Assembly (NCBI RefSeq): GCF_023337795.1
Contig: NZ_JALIRS010000002.1
Span: 62,001-126,000 of the forward strand
DNA from: Lysinibacillus sp. BPa_S21
GTDB lineage: Bacteria > Bacillota > Bacilli > Bacillales_A > Planococcaceae
Reading direction: 5' to 3'
DNA: 64,000 nucleotides
Numbering within the stretch: the stretch's first letter is position 1; every line of letters begins with the position of its first letter. The notes beneath the pieces are model-generated. The model was not told the DNA's origin. It saw nothing but the letters and a program-made list of their open reading frames with translations, and searched no databases. Both the position numbers and the translations under genes were made by a program. Shown piece by piece: positions 43,219 through 52,137 of this stretch.

Positions 43219-43866
43219 TTATTTAACTGAAATAAAATCCTTCAGCTTCTCAAACGTTTTTTCGCCAATACCACTCACTTTTTTTAAATCCTCAATTGTT
43301 TTAAAGCCACCATTCTCCTCACGATAAGCAATAATGCTTTGAGCCTTAGACGGACCGATACCTGATAATGTTGAAAGTGTTGCTTCATCCGCTTTATTTA
43401 AATTGACCTTTTGATCATTCCTACCGTTGTCACCTTGCGAAGTTCCACTAGTAGGCATCGTCATGAGATTAGAGGTAATTTCGTCTAACTTTTCACCCTT
43501 TATAGGAATGTAAATAACCATCTCATCTTCGACTTTTTGCGCGTGATTTATGAGTTGCGTATCAGCATCTTGAGTATAGCCACCAGCAAGCTGTACGGCG
43601 TCTATAATCCTCTTATCAGACTGAAGCTCGTAAACACCAGGATGTATAACAGCACCCTTAATATCAATAAATACCGACTGTATGACCGCTTCATCAACAG
43701 ATTCTTTTATTTCATGTTGTTCAATAGGTTGGATTGTTTCGATGAGCTCTTCTTGGGGAGGTGAAGAGTCAGAACTCGAAAAAAAGAAGTAACTAAGTCC
43801 ACTGATAACAAGTATGCCGGGGATCAACATACTTTTTTTGTACTTTTGCCAAAAAGATTGGATCAT
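43219..43866 (-). CDS. comEA: ComEA, DNA receptor for transformation
   Basis: A 215-residue membrane-anchored DNA-binding protein. An N-terminal helix (LIPGILVISGLSYFFF) is followed by a linker, a SLBB-type domain (VFIDIKGAVIHPGVYELQSDKRIIDAVQLAGGYT) and a C-terminal helix-hairpin-helix domain: VNLNKADEATLSTLSGIGPSKAQSIIAYREENGGFKTIEDLKKVSGIGEKTFEKLKDFI. ComEA binds incoming double-stranded DNA at the cell surface and passes it to ComEC. AAGGAAGG precedes the ATG. A dispersed repeat element occupies the upstream gap. Confidence 0.95.
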   Translation of the reverse strand: MIQSFWQKYKKSMLIPGILVISGLSYFFFSSSDSSPPQEELIETIQPIEQHEIKESVDEAVIQSVFIDIKGAVIHPGVYELQSDKRIIDAVQLAGGYTQDADTQLINHAQKVEDEMVIYIPIKGEKLDEITSNLMTMPTSGTSQGDNGRNDQKVNLNKADEATLSTLSGIGPSKAQSIIAYREENGGFKTIEDLKKVSGIGEKTFEKLKDFISVK

Positions 43867-43978
43867 CTATAACATCCCTTCCTTTGCAAAAGGTAATCAT
43901 ATGGAGTCTATTTCATCTTACAATATCCTTCAGGTGTTGAAAAGATAAATTATTTTTTGAAAGCGTTGACGAATCGAA

Positions 43979-44190
43979 GTGAATTAGTTGATTGGAGTGG
44001 AGGCTGGGCGACTCCTTGGGGATTAGCGTAAGAGGAACGAAGGCTAAGAACATCACATCCTGTGATAACGCCTTCGTGACCAACATCGTGTTGGCCCGAG
44101 ACCCTGGAGCGAGCAACGCGAGTGAAGCGGCTCATCGGACGCCCCCAGGAAAGCGCCCAGCCGGAACGGAAATCAACTGCACGTTATGGT
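43979..44190. repeat. dispersed palindromic element, copy 1 (upstream of comEA)
   Basis: About 210 bp, GC-richer than its surroundings. The left end GTTGATTGGAGTGGAGGCTG and right end CAGCCGGAACGGAAATCAAC are imperfect inverted repeats of each other. Two internal hairpins are visible around GATTAGCGTAAGAGGAACG and ACACGATGTTGGTC-like sequence. It fills most of the 433-bp gap 43867-44299. The same ends recur at 54.1 and 55.1 kb. Confidence 0.7.
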
Positions 44191-44299
44191 GATGAGCTTT
44201 AATATGAGATAATTAGCAATGGCTAAGGACCACCTTTATAGTGATTCAATCCCATTTTGGTGCAAAGAAGCTCTTTAAAACAATACTTTCTAAAAGGTG

Positions 44300-45475
44300 T
44301 TAGTCTTCTAATAGATCCTTAAATTTAGTTTGAAGCTTAGTCGTTAAAATTCCCTCATTGTTAAAATGCCGAATAAACACACGTTGCATCATCTCATCCT
44401 CTTGAGCTGGGTTCATCTGCATTAAAATATCATTAATTTTCTCTGCGAGCTGTACAGGATTGGCATACATCGTATTCCATGCGCGAACCTTTAACTCTAC
44501 ATCTGTACCGAGTGCCGCTTCCTCCAAGTCCTGAATGGGTACTGGCTCACTAAAATGTGCATATGGGTCTTCATATGTATCTGTATGTAAAAAATGAATA
44601 CAATCATCTAACTTGTCTGCCACACGTATTGTATCTACAAAAACGCCTTGATCATTTTCATATAGATAGCTATTTTCTAACATTAAAAACGGTGCATGTT
44701 GCTGAATCCCGATTACTCGTTTTTTTAATTGAGGTGTGATAAAGGTTAAGCCATTCTCTAACTGCAAGGTTTGAACGTACGCAGAAAAATTACCGTTTTC
44801 AGCAAAATCACTGTATGTTTTTGGACGATAATAAAAGTCCGCGTCCAACTCCTCTGCTTCAATCGTCCACTCCACCTCTGGACAATCAAAAATAACACGT
44901 AATGACATTCCATTAGCTGTTTTTCTGAGCTCGTCATAAATATAAAACTGCTCTGGTTCTATTTGACCTATCTCACTTATAATATTATTAAACTTTAGAG
45001 AAATGATTGATTTTGCAGTAAAGCCTCCTGTCATATCAAATGTTAATTCCACCTGAGTAGCAGTACGGTGAATACTAACTATCGTTGCATCATGAAGACT
45101 CTCCTCAAAGACCTCTCTCTCCTTCGGTTCCATATAAGCTAACGTTTTCTGTTTCTCCGTAAATGCTGCTTCGAGAATGTGTTCAAATAACTGCACCTGT
45201 TCATCTCTCCATCCTAAAAAATCGACCCGTACATGGTTAGGAACATCCGGTGTATTCAACCTACCATCTAAAACATATGTATGAAATCGCGGTGGTAAAA
45301 AGCTCATCAAATGATCGTGTAATTCATCTAATTCCTGTTTTTTTTCCTTATATAGATCAATATCATTTTCCTTTGCATAGGCACGGTATTGCGCCCATTC
45401 CTCATCAGACTCGTAAATAAATAGTTTCATCGCATTTTCATATGCTCTTTTCTCTTGCAATGTTAAGTGCCACAT
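44300..45475 (-). CDS. DUF4085-like protein of unknown function
   Basis: A 391-residue soluble protein with no signal peptide or membrane segment. The first 180 residues (SLHDATIVSIHRTATQVELTFDMTGGF near 128-155, with MSFLPPRFHTYVLDGRLN before it) resemble the DUF4085 family, whose hallmark is a SLHDS/A-x-V motif followed by beta strands. The remaining half (about 200-391) is not obviously related and is unusual for the family, which is normally about 200 residues; this may be a fusion. AAAGGAGCTG precedes the ATG. It lies between comEA and the yqeM operon but is not conserved there in B. subtilis. Confidence 0.7.
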   Translation of the reverse strand: MWHLTLQEKRAYENAMKLFIYESDEEWAQYRAYAKENDIDLYKEKKQELDELHDHLMSFLPPRFHTYVLDGRLNTPDVPNHVRVDFLGWRDEQVQLFEHILEAAFTEKQKTLAYMEPKEREVFEESLHDATIVSIHRTATQVELTFDMTGGFTAKSIISLKFNNIISEIGQIEPEQFYIYDELRKTANGMSLRVIFDCPEVEWTIEAEELDADFYYRPKTYSDFAENGNFSAYVQTLQLENGLTFITPQLKKRVIGIQQHAPFLMLENSYLYENDQGVFVDTIRVADKLDDCIHFLHTDTYEDPYAHFSEPVPIQDLEEAALGTDVELKVRAWNTMYANPVQLAEKINDILMQMNPAQEDEMMQRVFIRHFNNEGILTTKLQTKFKDLLED

Positions 45476-45539
45476 AATTTCAGCTCCTTTTGATTGGATT
45501 ATAAAAATGTCCTATACTCAATAATACTACGCAAAGTAA

Positions 45540-45578
45540 AAAACAGCTCGCTGGTTGGTTTACCAGCAAGCTGTTTTT
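45540..45578 (-). terminator. intrinsic terminator of the yqeM operon
   Basis: AACAGCTCGCTGGT pairs with ACCAGCAAGCTGTT with one mismatch, flanked by A and T runs. It ends directly at the yqeM stop codon. Confidence 0.9.
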
Positions 45579-46319
45579 CTATTTTACCGCACGGAAAAAA
45601 ATGCGTTCACTTTCATATTCAGGGCCATCATCTGTAAAATCTACTGTTACTTCTACATGTTGAAAGCCAATTGCCTGAAGCCACGCCATATATTGCTCAA
45701 TAGAGAATGTACGTTGGTGATGCTCCTCGTCGAAGCGTTCATACAGATTACTTTCAGCATCACGCACATAAAACGTCATTTGGTGGACAACGGAATGTTC
45801 AAAATCGCCAGGCTCCGTATGCCATACATAGCTAATATCACCATCGTCATACGTAAACGGTCCGTCTAAAAATATATCATTCATTTTAAATAACGAATGC
45901 ACATCAAAAAACAGCTGGCCTCCATTTCGTAAAGCACCATAAATACGTTCTAATGTTGAATAAACTGCCTTTTCTTCAACTACATAATTCAGCGAATCAA
46001 TAGCAATTGTTACAACGTCAAGCGCCTCAAAGCCCTCTAATTCATCCATCGACATACAATAGAGAGGCACGTGTAATCCGGCATCAGCAAAGCGCTCTGC
46101 GGCAATTGAAAGCATATCTTCAGATAGGTCAATTCCACTCACCTTATAACCTGCCTGCGCAAACAGCTGACCAAGCATACCTGTACCACAGCCGATGTCT
46201 AAAAGTTTCGGGAATTGCCCGCTTGGTGCATGCTGCAAAACCCATTCCACATAAAGATTATAAGGGATATCGGTTTGCAGCTCATCATACACGTGTGCAA
46301 ATCGTTCGTAACTACTCAC
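45579..46319 (-). CDS. yqeM: class I SAM-dependent methyltransferase YqeM
   Basis: A 246-residue methyltransferase. The AdoMet motif is LLDIGCGTGMLGQLFAQAGYKVSGIDLSEDML (about 41-72), followed by VVTIAIDSLNYV near 101. The later ENLYERFDEEHHQRTFSIEQY and ERIFFRAVK ending match YqeM of the Bacillus yqe operon. The substrate is not known. It begins 2 bases after the rsfS stop, and ends the operon with a strong terminator. Confidence 0.93.
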   Translation of the reverse strand: MSSYERFAHVYDELQTDIPYNLYVEWVLQHAPSGQFPKLLDIGCGTGMLGQLFAQAGYKVSGIDLSEDMLSIAAERFADAGLHVPLYCMSMDELEGFEALDVVTIAIDSLNYVVEEKAVYSTLERIYGALRNGGQLFFDVHSLFKMNDIFLDGPFTYDDGDISYVWHTEPGDFEHSVVHQMTFYVRDAESNLYERFDEEHHQRTFSIEQYMAWLQAIGFQHVEVTVDFTDDGPEYESERIFFRAVK

Positions 46320-46321
46320 AC

Positions 46322-46666
46322 TTAAGCCTCAGGCATGTCTAGTTGCGGTGCATCGCCCCATAGACGCTCTAAGTTATAATAAGCGCGTTCATCTTTATGG
46401 AATACATGCGCTACAACATCTCCAAGATCAACAAGAACCCAGCGTGCTGCATCAAAACCTTCTACACGGCGAATTTCATAGCCCTCTTTCACTGCTATTT
46501 CTTGTAATTCACGGGCAATTGCTTGCACTTGGCGATCAGAATTACCATGGGCAATAATAAAGTAATCTGCTAAAAGTGAAATGCCTTGCATATTTAAAAC
46601 GACAATATCCTCACCATGTTTGTCGTCAATTGCTTTGTAAGCTGATTGTAATAAAGTTGAAGTCAT
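46322..46666 (-). CDS. rsfS: ribosome silencing factor RsfS
   Basis: A 114-residue protein that binds L14 and blocks subunit joining under starvation. Motifs: LLQSAYKAIDDKHGEDIVVLNMQ, DYFIIAHGNSDRQVQAIARE and RRVEGFDAARWVLVDLGDVVAHVFHKDERAYYNLERLWGDAP. Its start overlaps the yqeK stop by 4 bases (ATGA), a sign of translational coupling in the nadD-yqeK-rsfS-yqeM set. Confidence 0.97.
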   Translation of the reverse strand: MTSTLLQSAYKAIDDKHGEDIVVLNMQGISLLADYFIIAHGNSDRQVQAIARELQEIAVKEGYEIRRVEGFDAARWVLVDLGDVVAHVFHKDERAYYNLERLWGDAPQLDMPEA

Positions 46667-47235
46667 CCTTCACTGTCCTCTCTTTTCATCATATCGTTAT
46701 AACATTCTATTGATAATGGATAAATTGGTTGCTTTGTGTCAATTAAAAATGCCAATGTATGGCGCACACAAGCACTCATCGCTTTATCTAAATTTTTCTT
46801 TGCTTTTTTTCGCAGACGCTCAACACCATCAAATTTACGATTTGGTTCAATCATATCTGCAACAAAAATTATTTTTTCTAGTTGGCTCATACCCACGCGT
46901 CCTGTTGTATGAAATCGAATAGCATTTAACATATCCTCATCTGTAATGCCAAATTCGCTCTCTGCAATATAAGCACCTACTGGACCATGCAGTAATTCAC
47001 TACCCCAGCCAATAAGGCGAGCATCTAATTTTTCATCACGGACAATTTGCTCCATCCATTCGATCTCTGCATATTTCGCAATATCGTGAAGAATGGCTGC
47101 TGTCTCAGCCTTTTTTTCATCTTCACCATAAAAATTTGCTAGCTCAATGGCCGTTTCCATTACACCAATGGTATGAATATAGCGCTTCTCAGGCATACGT
47201 GGCTTAATCGCCGCTAAGTACTGTTCGCGTTCCAT
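46663..47235 (-). CDS. yqeK: YqeK, HD-domain nucleotide hydrolase (Ap4A hydrolase-like)
   Basis: A 190-residue HD-domain phosphohydrolase. The metal-binding motif is AAILHDIAKYAE (about residues 48-59), with earlier RYIHTIGVMETA and a later RFHTTGRVGMSQLEKIIFVADMIEP. B. subtilis YqeK is a diadenosine tetraphosphate hydrolase. The start overlaps the end of nadD by 32 bases, so translation is coupled to it. Confidence 0.93.
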   Translation of the reverse strand: MEREQYLAAIKPRMPEKRYIHTIGVMETAIELANFYGEDEKKAETAAILHDIAKYAEIEWMEQIVRDEKLDARLIGWGSELLHGPVGAYIAESEFGITDEDMLNAIRFHTTGRVGMSQLEKIIFVADMIEPNRKFDGVERLRKKAKKNLDKAMSACVRHTLAFLIDTKQPIYPLSIECYNDMMKREDSEG

Positions 47236-47794
47236 ATAAACCTTCCTCTCGTATGAACGTCTCTACCGCTTCTGGCAGTAAAAAAGTAACCGTTCCTCCA
47301 GTGGCAAGGCGTTCACGAATCAGTGTGGACGATAAATCGATTTGGGGAGCTTCCACCATTAATATAGGATACTCTGTTGTGGCCTCTGTTCCTGGACGCT
47401 TTACTCCTACAAATTGCACAAGCTTCACTAATTCATCAATACAGTACCATGTATGAAGCGAATCAATCATATCGCCACCAATGATAAAGTAAAATTTCAC
47501 ATCAGGCTCTCTTATACACAATGCAGAAAGTGTCTTATATGAATAGGATACGCCACCCTTATCCACCTCATACGACTCCACAGAAAAATACGGAAATGGA
47601 CTTATTGCACGCTTTACCATTTCAAGGCGCTCCACATCGCTAGCATCATGGCGTGCAAACTTATGTGGTGGCAACGCATTTGGCATAAAGCGAACCTCAT
47701 CAAGATCTAATACGTGCAGTACTTCATTAGCCATCATTAAATGTCCATTATGTGGTGGATTAAATGTCCCTCCCAGTAAACCGACCTTTTTCAT
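47204..47794 (-). CDS. nadD: nicotinate-nucleotide adenylyltransferase
   Basis: A 196-residue enzyme of NAD biosynthesis that adenylates nicotinate mononucleotide. Motifs: VGLLGGTFNPPHNGHLMMANEVL (GTFNPxHxGH ATP site, residues 4-26), RFMPNALPPHK, FIIGGDMIDSL and SSTLIRERL near the C-terminus (ISSTxIR-type). All residues expected for a bacterial NadD are present. It is followed by yqeK in an overlapping arrangement. Confidence 0.97.
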   Translation of the reverse strand: MKKVGLLGGTFNPPHNGHLMMANEVLHVLDLDEVRFMPNALPPHKFARHDASDVERLEMVKRAISPFPYFSVESYEVDKGGVSYSYKTLSALCIREPDVKFYFIIGGDMIDSLHTWYCIDELVKLVQFVGVKRPGTEATTEYPILMVEAPQIDLSSTLIRERLATGGTVTFLLPEAVETFIREEGLYGTRTVLSGD

Positions 47795-47803
47795 CGTTTC
47801 ACC

Positions 47804-48106
47804 TTATTTCGCTACTTTTGGTAATACAATCTTTTTATGATTGCGTGACTCTTTATATAAAACAACTGTCAGTCCAATTAATTGCACAAGCTCTGCATGA
47901 GCACCTTTAGCAAGTGCTTCTGCCACTTCATGCTTGTCCTCCTCACAGTTATCTAAAATACGTACCTTGATCAACTCTCGTACTTCTAATGCTTCACGAA
48001 TTTGCTTTGTCATTTCGTCATTAACGCCGCCTTTTCCTACTTGGAAAATCGGTGATAAGTGATGTGCTTCTGCACGTAAAAAACGTTTTTGTTTACCTGT
48101 TAACAT
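47804..48106 (-). CDS. yhbY: YhbY-family (CRM domain) RNA-binding protein
   Basis: A 100-residue CRM-domain protein (YqeI in B. subtilis) that binds pre-50S ribosomes. It begins MLTGKQKRFLRAEAHHLSPIFQVGKGGVNDEMTKQIREALEVRELIKVRIL, with the GKGG loop used for RNA contact, and continues VVLYKESRNHKKIVLPK. It lies 5 bases downstream of aroE and 9 bases upstream of nadD. Confidence 0.95.
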   Translation of the reverse strand: MLTGKQKRFLRAEAHHLSPIFQVGKGGVNDEMTKQIREALEVRELIKVRILDNCEEDKHEVAEALAKGAHAELVQLIGLTVVLYKESRNHKKIVLPKVAK

Positions 48107-48111
48107 AAAAA

Positions 48112-48942
48112 TTAATATCCTCCTAATTGCGCCTTTAAATGCGCAATCGCTGAATTTGTATTTGGGTATTCACCAAGCCAATGCTCAAAAGCAATTGCCC
48201 CTTGATGAACGAACATTCCAAGACCCGTAACGACGGTTGCTCCTTTTTCCTCAGCCGCTTTTAAAAAAGGCGTCATTAATGGATTATACACAATATCGGC
48301 CACAATTGCGCCTTCTGCAAGTCGTTCTAGTGAAAATGGCATTGAAAAATTGCCCGTAGCAAGTCCAGCCGATGTCATTTGCACTAAAATGCCAAAATTA
48401 GCTAACGATTTCTCAGCGTCTGCTAAAGAAATAGCATTACCTATACCCATTTCATCGACAATTGCTTGGGCGTTTGCTACCGTGCGGTTTGCAATGGTTA
48501 AGTTTGTATAACCTTGCTGTTGCATAGCAAAAGCAATACCACGAGCAGCACCGCCTGCACCAATTAAAAGAACTGGCTTGTCTTTATGCGACATACCAAC
48601 CGCTTCCTCTAGCGAGCGCACAAAACCAACGCCGTCTGTATTATATCCCTTTAATTTTCCTTCTTTTGTTCGGACAACCGTGTTTACAGCCCCCATTTTT
48701 TCGGCTAACTCATCTAGCTCATCTAAATAAGGAATGATTGCTGTTTTATGTGGGATTGTAATGTTCCAGCCACTTGCACCTAATGTTTTCAAGCCAGCAA
48801 CCGCTGACTCCAAATTTTCAGAAGATACATGCACGGGAATATATGCCGCATCTATCGACTGTTCCTCGAACCAAGTATTGTGCATTGCTGGGGATTTTGA
48901 ATGCTCAATCGGATCACCAATAACTGCAAACCATTTCTTCAT
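48112..48942 (-). CDS. aroE: shikimate dehydrogenase
   Basis: A 276-residue NADP-dependent dehydrogenase that reduces 3-dehydroshikimate. Motifs: VIGDPIEHSKSPAMHNTWF (substrate-site Ser-Lys), GWNITIPHKTAIIPYLDEL (catalytic Lys), YNTDGVGFV (substrate Asp), LLIGAGGAARGIAFAM (NADP motif) and IVADIVYNPLMTPFL. It lies in the yqeG-yqeH-aroE order known from B. subtilis. Confidence 0.97.
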   Translation of the reverse strand: MKKWFAVIGDPIEHSKSPAMHNTWFEEQSIDAAYIPVHVSSENLESAVAGLKTLGASGWNITIPHKTAIIPYLDELDELAEKMGAVNTVVRTKEGKLKGYNTDGVGFVRSLEEAVGMSHKDKPVLLIGAGGAARGIAFAMQQQGYTNLTIANRTVANAQAIVDEMGIGNAISLADAEKSLANFGILVQMTSAGLATGNFSMPFSLERLAEGAIVADIVYNPLMTPFLKAAEEKGATVVTGLGMFVHQGAIAFEHWLGEYPNTNSAIAHLKAQLGGY

Positions 48943-48972
48943 TTTCTAGTCCCTCTTCTCTACTTGTACATC

Positions 48973-50076
48973 CTAAATAAGTGATGGGCGAATTGAAACT
49001 TGTACACCCTTTGGCGCATAAGCCGCTACAACGACATTAGCATGCTGCACAGTAATCCATCCAAGACCAGAGAATACAACATCTGTTTTCGCTTCTTTGA
49101 TTGAGAACTCATGACGCACTAATGGCGGTAGCTGTTCTATAAATTCGGCAGTTGGTGGTGCAAGCAATTCACCCTTATGCTCTGCATACAATGTATCTGC
49201 CTTCTCAAGCTTTGTACGGTGTATTGGTAAGTCATTTGCTACGTGAACCGTAAATGCCGAACGGTCTCCTTGAATAAAGTCAAAACGGGCAAGAGCGCCG
49301 ATAAATAACGTTTGTCCTGCATTTTGTTGATACACTTTTGGCTTTATTTCTTTTTTAGGCATAATATATTTTAATTCGCTAGAATCAATATGATGTGCCA
49401 TCTGATGGTGATTAATAATACCAGGTGTATCATATAATGCACTACCATCATCTAATGGAATTTCAATCATATCTAAAGTGGTACCCGGGAAATGAGAAGT
49501 TGTAATAATCTCACCTTCACCAGTTGCCTGCTTGATAATGCGATTTATGAACGTGGATTTCCCAACATTTGTACAACCTACAACGTAAACATTTTGTCCA
49601 TTACGGTACTCATCAATGGCTTCCATTGCTTCAGCCATACCTTTACCTTTATGAGCACTCACTAAAAGTACATCTACAGGTTGTAGACCAAGAGCCTTTG
49701 CTTCACGTTTTAGCCAATTAATCACTTTTTTCGGTTTCACAGATTTCGGTAATAAATCAGCTTTGTTCGCGATCAATAACACAGGATTATTCCCTACAAA
49801 GCGGTGAAGTCCTGGTAACCAGCTCCCATTGAAGTCGAATATATCAACAATTTTTACGATTAAGCCTTGCTGTGTTCCAAGACCGTTTAATATGCGTAAA
49901 AAGTCGTCATCTGTTAATGACACAGGTTGAATTTCATTATAATTTTTCAAACGGAAGCAACGTTGGCAAATGACCACGTCTTTTTCTAATGATGATGTGG
50001 GTGCATACCCAACTGCTGTTTTATCTTCTGTTTGAATTGTTGTACCACAGCCAATACAATTTGGCATTTCGTTCAT
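48973..50076 (-). CDS. yqeH: YqeH, circularly permuted ribosome-assembly GTPase
   Basis: A GTPase of about 367 residues. The N-terminal zinc finger is CIGCGTTIQTE...VICQRCFRLKNYN (CxxC...CxxC). In the permuted GTPase domain the G4 NKADLLP comes first, then G5-like SAHKGKG, then G1 GCTNVGKSTF and DTPGI. This is the family pattern of B. subtilis YqeH, needed for 30S assembly. I start at 50076 because GGGAGG precedes this ATG by 7 bases. The ATG overlaps the yqeG stop (ATGA). Confidence 0.94.
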   Translation of the reverse strand: MNEMPNCIGCGTTIQTEDKTAVGYAPTSSLEKDVVICQRCFRLKNYNEIQPVSLTDDDFLRILNGLGTQQGLIVKIVDIFDFNGSWLPGLHRFVGNNPVLLIANKADLLPKSVKPKKVINWLKREAKALGLQPVDVLLVSAHKGKGMAEAMEAIDEYRNGQNVYVVGCTNVGKSTFINRIIKQATGEGEIITTSHFPGTTLDMIEIPLDDGSALYDTPGIINHHQMAHHIDSSELKYIMPKKEIKPKVYQQNAGQTLFIGALARFDFIQGDRSAFTVHVANDLPIHRTKLEKADTLYAEHKGELLAPPTAEFIEQLPPLVRHEFSIKEAKTDVVFSGLGWITVQHANVVVAAYAPKGVQVSIRPSLI

Positions 50077-50594
50077 TCTTTTTCCTCCCAAGTAGTAATT
50101 CCTTTTCGTTTCAAATTATTGAACACACGTCGTTCAATAAATCGATTAAATTTTGTTACGAGCCCATCTGATTGCGCAACTGGTTTTACTAGTACCGTAT
50201 GCAAGCCTAAGCGATTTGCACCCATTACATCTGTTAGTAATTGGTCTCCTACCATTACGACTTCCTGTGGTCGTAGCCCTAATTGAATAATGGCACTATA
50301 AAAGGCATTACGAAGTGGTTTTCTCGCCTTATGAATATAAGGAATACCTAATGGCTCAGCAAACTGCTTTACACGTGCTTCTTTGTTATTCGACGCAATA
50401 ATAACACGAATGCCTGATTCTTTCATAATGCGAAGCCAAATAATAAGCTCTTCCGTTGCATCTGCACGGTCCCATTCCACAAGCGTATTATCTAAATCCG
50501 TAATAATCCCTTTAATCCCTAAATCCTGAAGCTTTTCCGGTGTAATTTCATAAATACTCGTGACAAATTCATCTGGTAATAAAAAATTATACAA
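50073..50594 (-). CDS. yqeG: YqeG, HAD-superfamily phosphatase
   Basis: A 173-residue HAD-type phosphatase of the HADSF III class. Motif I is IITDLDNTLVEWD (nucleophile Asp, about 34), motif II lies around VIIASNNKE, and the C-terminal motif is MVGDQLLTDVMGANRLG. Substrate unknown; a distant relative is the mitochondrial phosphatidylglycerophosphatase. It lies between psd and yqeH with a 4-base overlap to yqeH. Confidence 0.93.
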   Translation of the reverse strand: MYNFLLPDEFVTSIYEITPEKLQDLGIKGIITDLDNTLVEWDRADATEELIIWLRIMKESGIRVIIASNNKEARVKQFAEPLGIPYIHKARKPLRNAFYSAIIQLGLRPQEVVMVGDQLLTDVMGANRLGLHTVLVKPVAQSDGLVTKFNRFIERRVFNNLKRKGITTWEEKE

Positions 50595-50630
50595 AATAGC
50601 GACCCCTAATCTAAACGTATTATTCGACCA

Positions 50631-51413
50631 TTATAGCATATTTGCGAAGGCTTCACCCATTCGAATTGGGCTTCCTTGGACAACATTTTCCGTAAATTTT
50701 ATTGCATCCTTTTCAAACAGCATTACTACTGTTGAGCCAAATGAAAAATATCCGACTTCTTCACCCTTACGCCACTGCGTAGTTGTATTAGTGAGCACGA
50801 TAGAGTTAACAAAGGTAGCACCCACTTTAATAAACGCTATCTGTTGATTATTAGCCACTTTCAGCTCCGTTACTGAACGATAATTGTGTGAAATAGGTTT
50901 TTTACCGTATGTAAGACCGAGCTGGTTAACAGGATAAGATTTTTGACCAAGCGTATATTGTCTTAGCACTTCCCCATCAATCGGACTGTGTATACGGTGA
51001 TAATCTGCTGGACTCAAGTAAAACACGATGAAATGTCCATCTGTATATTGTAAAGCACGTTCTGTATGACCAAGTAAATCTTGTAAAGCATACGGTTTCC
51101 CCTTTACATGAAATGTCATGTCCCATTCAATACGTCCAAATGATTCCACTTTGGCATCCACTGGACTTACAAATGTAGTAGGATTTTGTTCAATTGGACG
51201 CGCATCTTCTAAAAGCTCTCGTGTAAAAAAATCATGTAAACTTGAAAATTGTTTTTGTTGTTTTGAAACCTCTTCAAGATTAATGTCGTATACTTTCATG
51301 TAGCTAGGAATAATTCGTTTACTCCACTTCGCTTTTGCAATAGATTGCAAAAGATGAGAGGATTGCTTACCATTTGTTAATTCAATCAAGCGTTGATATA
51401 ATTTTTCTTTCAT
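50631..51413 (-). CDS. psd: phosphatidylserine decarboxylase
   Basis: A 260-residue proenzyme that makes phosphatidylethanolamine. The autocleavage site is in YFSFGSTVVMLFEKDA (FGST, with the Ser becoming the pyruvoyl group, near residue 229). The typical LHDFFTRELLEDARPI and VSPVDAKVESFG (about 60-85) and SPADYHRIHSPIDG are present. It lies divergent from pssA across 94 bases, which gives a small phosphatidylethanolamine module. Confidence 0.95.
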   Translation of the reverse strand: MKEKLYQRLIELTNGKQSSHLLQSIAKAKWSKRIIPSYMKVYDINLEEVSKQQKQFSSLHDFFTRELLEDARPIEQNPTTFVSPVDAKVESFGRIEWDMTFHVKGKPYALQDLLGHTERALQYTDGHFIVFYLSPADYHRIHSPIDGEVLRQYTLGQKSYPVNQLGLTYGKKPISHNYRSVTELKVANNQQIAFIKVGATFVNSIVLTNTTTQWRKGEEVGYFSFGSTVVMLFEKDAIKFTENVVQGSPIRMGEAFANML

Positions 51414-51507
51414 AAAACAAAACCCCTATCGATTAATTTAGACTGTCAATTTTTTTACTTTAGAAGTATAATGGTACAATATCTTAAGTGCAAAGGAGTG
51501 ATCCCCC

Positions 51508-52050
51508 TTGTTTTTTTATCACAAGTTGGTGGATACCACGGTTAAGAAAATGAAATCGCAAGCAGCAAACTTTATCACAATCAGTAATATGTCCTTCGGC
51601 GGCGCAGCCATAATGGCTACACTACACGAATATTATAGCTACAGTGTCTTGTTTATCTTTATTGCAGCCCTTCTTGATCGATATGATGGAAAGGTCGCTA
51701 GAGCACTCGGACAAGTGTCTGATCTAGGTAAACAATTAGATTCTATGAGTGATATTATATCATTTGGTGTGGCGCCTGCATTATTAATGTATAAAGTTGT
51801 CTTAGTCGACTTTGGTTTCGTCGGCATGTCGATGACTGTACTATATATTATTTGCGGTGCGATGAGACTGGCTCGCTTCAATATTACTGATGCAAACGGC
51901 TATTTTACAGGGTTACCAATTACAGCGGCAGGTACGATCTTAACTTTAACGTATTTTGCATCGAATACGTTCCAGCCCGCATTTTATCTTTTCCTATTCC
52001 CTATACTAGCATTACTAATGATTAGTACAATCACGTTAAAAAAAGTGTAA
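51508..52050 (+). CDS. pssA: phosphatidylserine synthase (CDP-alcohol phosphatidyltransferase)
   Basis: A 180-residue membrane enzyme with about five helices. The catalytic motif is DRYDGKVARALGQVSDLGKQLDSMSD (DxxDGxxAR...G...DxxxD, residues 53-78). It makes phosphatidylserine from CDP-diacylglycerol and serine; the product is used by Psd, encoded divergently. The start is a TTG at 51508 with AAGGAG nine bases upstream. The stop codon is inside the terminator stem. Confidence 0.93.
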   Translation: MFFYHKLVDTTVKKMKSQAANFITISNMSFGGAAIMATLHEYYSYSVLFIFIAALLDRYDGKVARALGQVSDLGKQLDSMSDIISFGVAPALLMYKVVLVDFGFVGMSMTVLYIICGAMRLARFNITDANGYFTGLPITAAGTILTLTYFASNTFQPAFYLFLFPILALLMISTITLKKV

Positions 52051-52077
52051 CAGCGCATTAGCTGTTGCACTTTTTTT
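52042..52077 (+). terminator. intrinsic terminator overlapping the pssA stop codon
   Basis: GTGTAACAGC pairs with GCTGTTGCAC with one mismatch, around GCATTA, with an A-run before and seven T after. The pssA stop (TAA at 52048) is within the stem. Confidence 0.9.
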
Positions 52078-52105
52078 CATTTAACACAGTTTCATAACAT
52101 ATACT
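52077..52105 (+). promoter_or_regulatory. candidate SigE-type promoter of sigK
   Basis: TCATTTA (52077-52083), a 14-base spacer and CATATACT (52098-52105) loosely fit the SigE/SigK promoter pattern (-10 CATACA-T). It lies 33 bases before the sigK start, in the place where sigK is normally read by SigE RNA polymerase. Confidence 0.35.
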
Positions 52106-52137
52106 GTCGAAAAATGGGGAAAGGATGAAATCATTCA

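Noticed and set aside
43913..44192. Short frames on both strands upstream of comEA
   Set aside because: They lie within the dispersed palindromic element and lack start signals.
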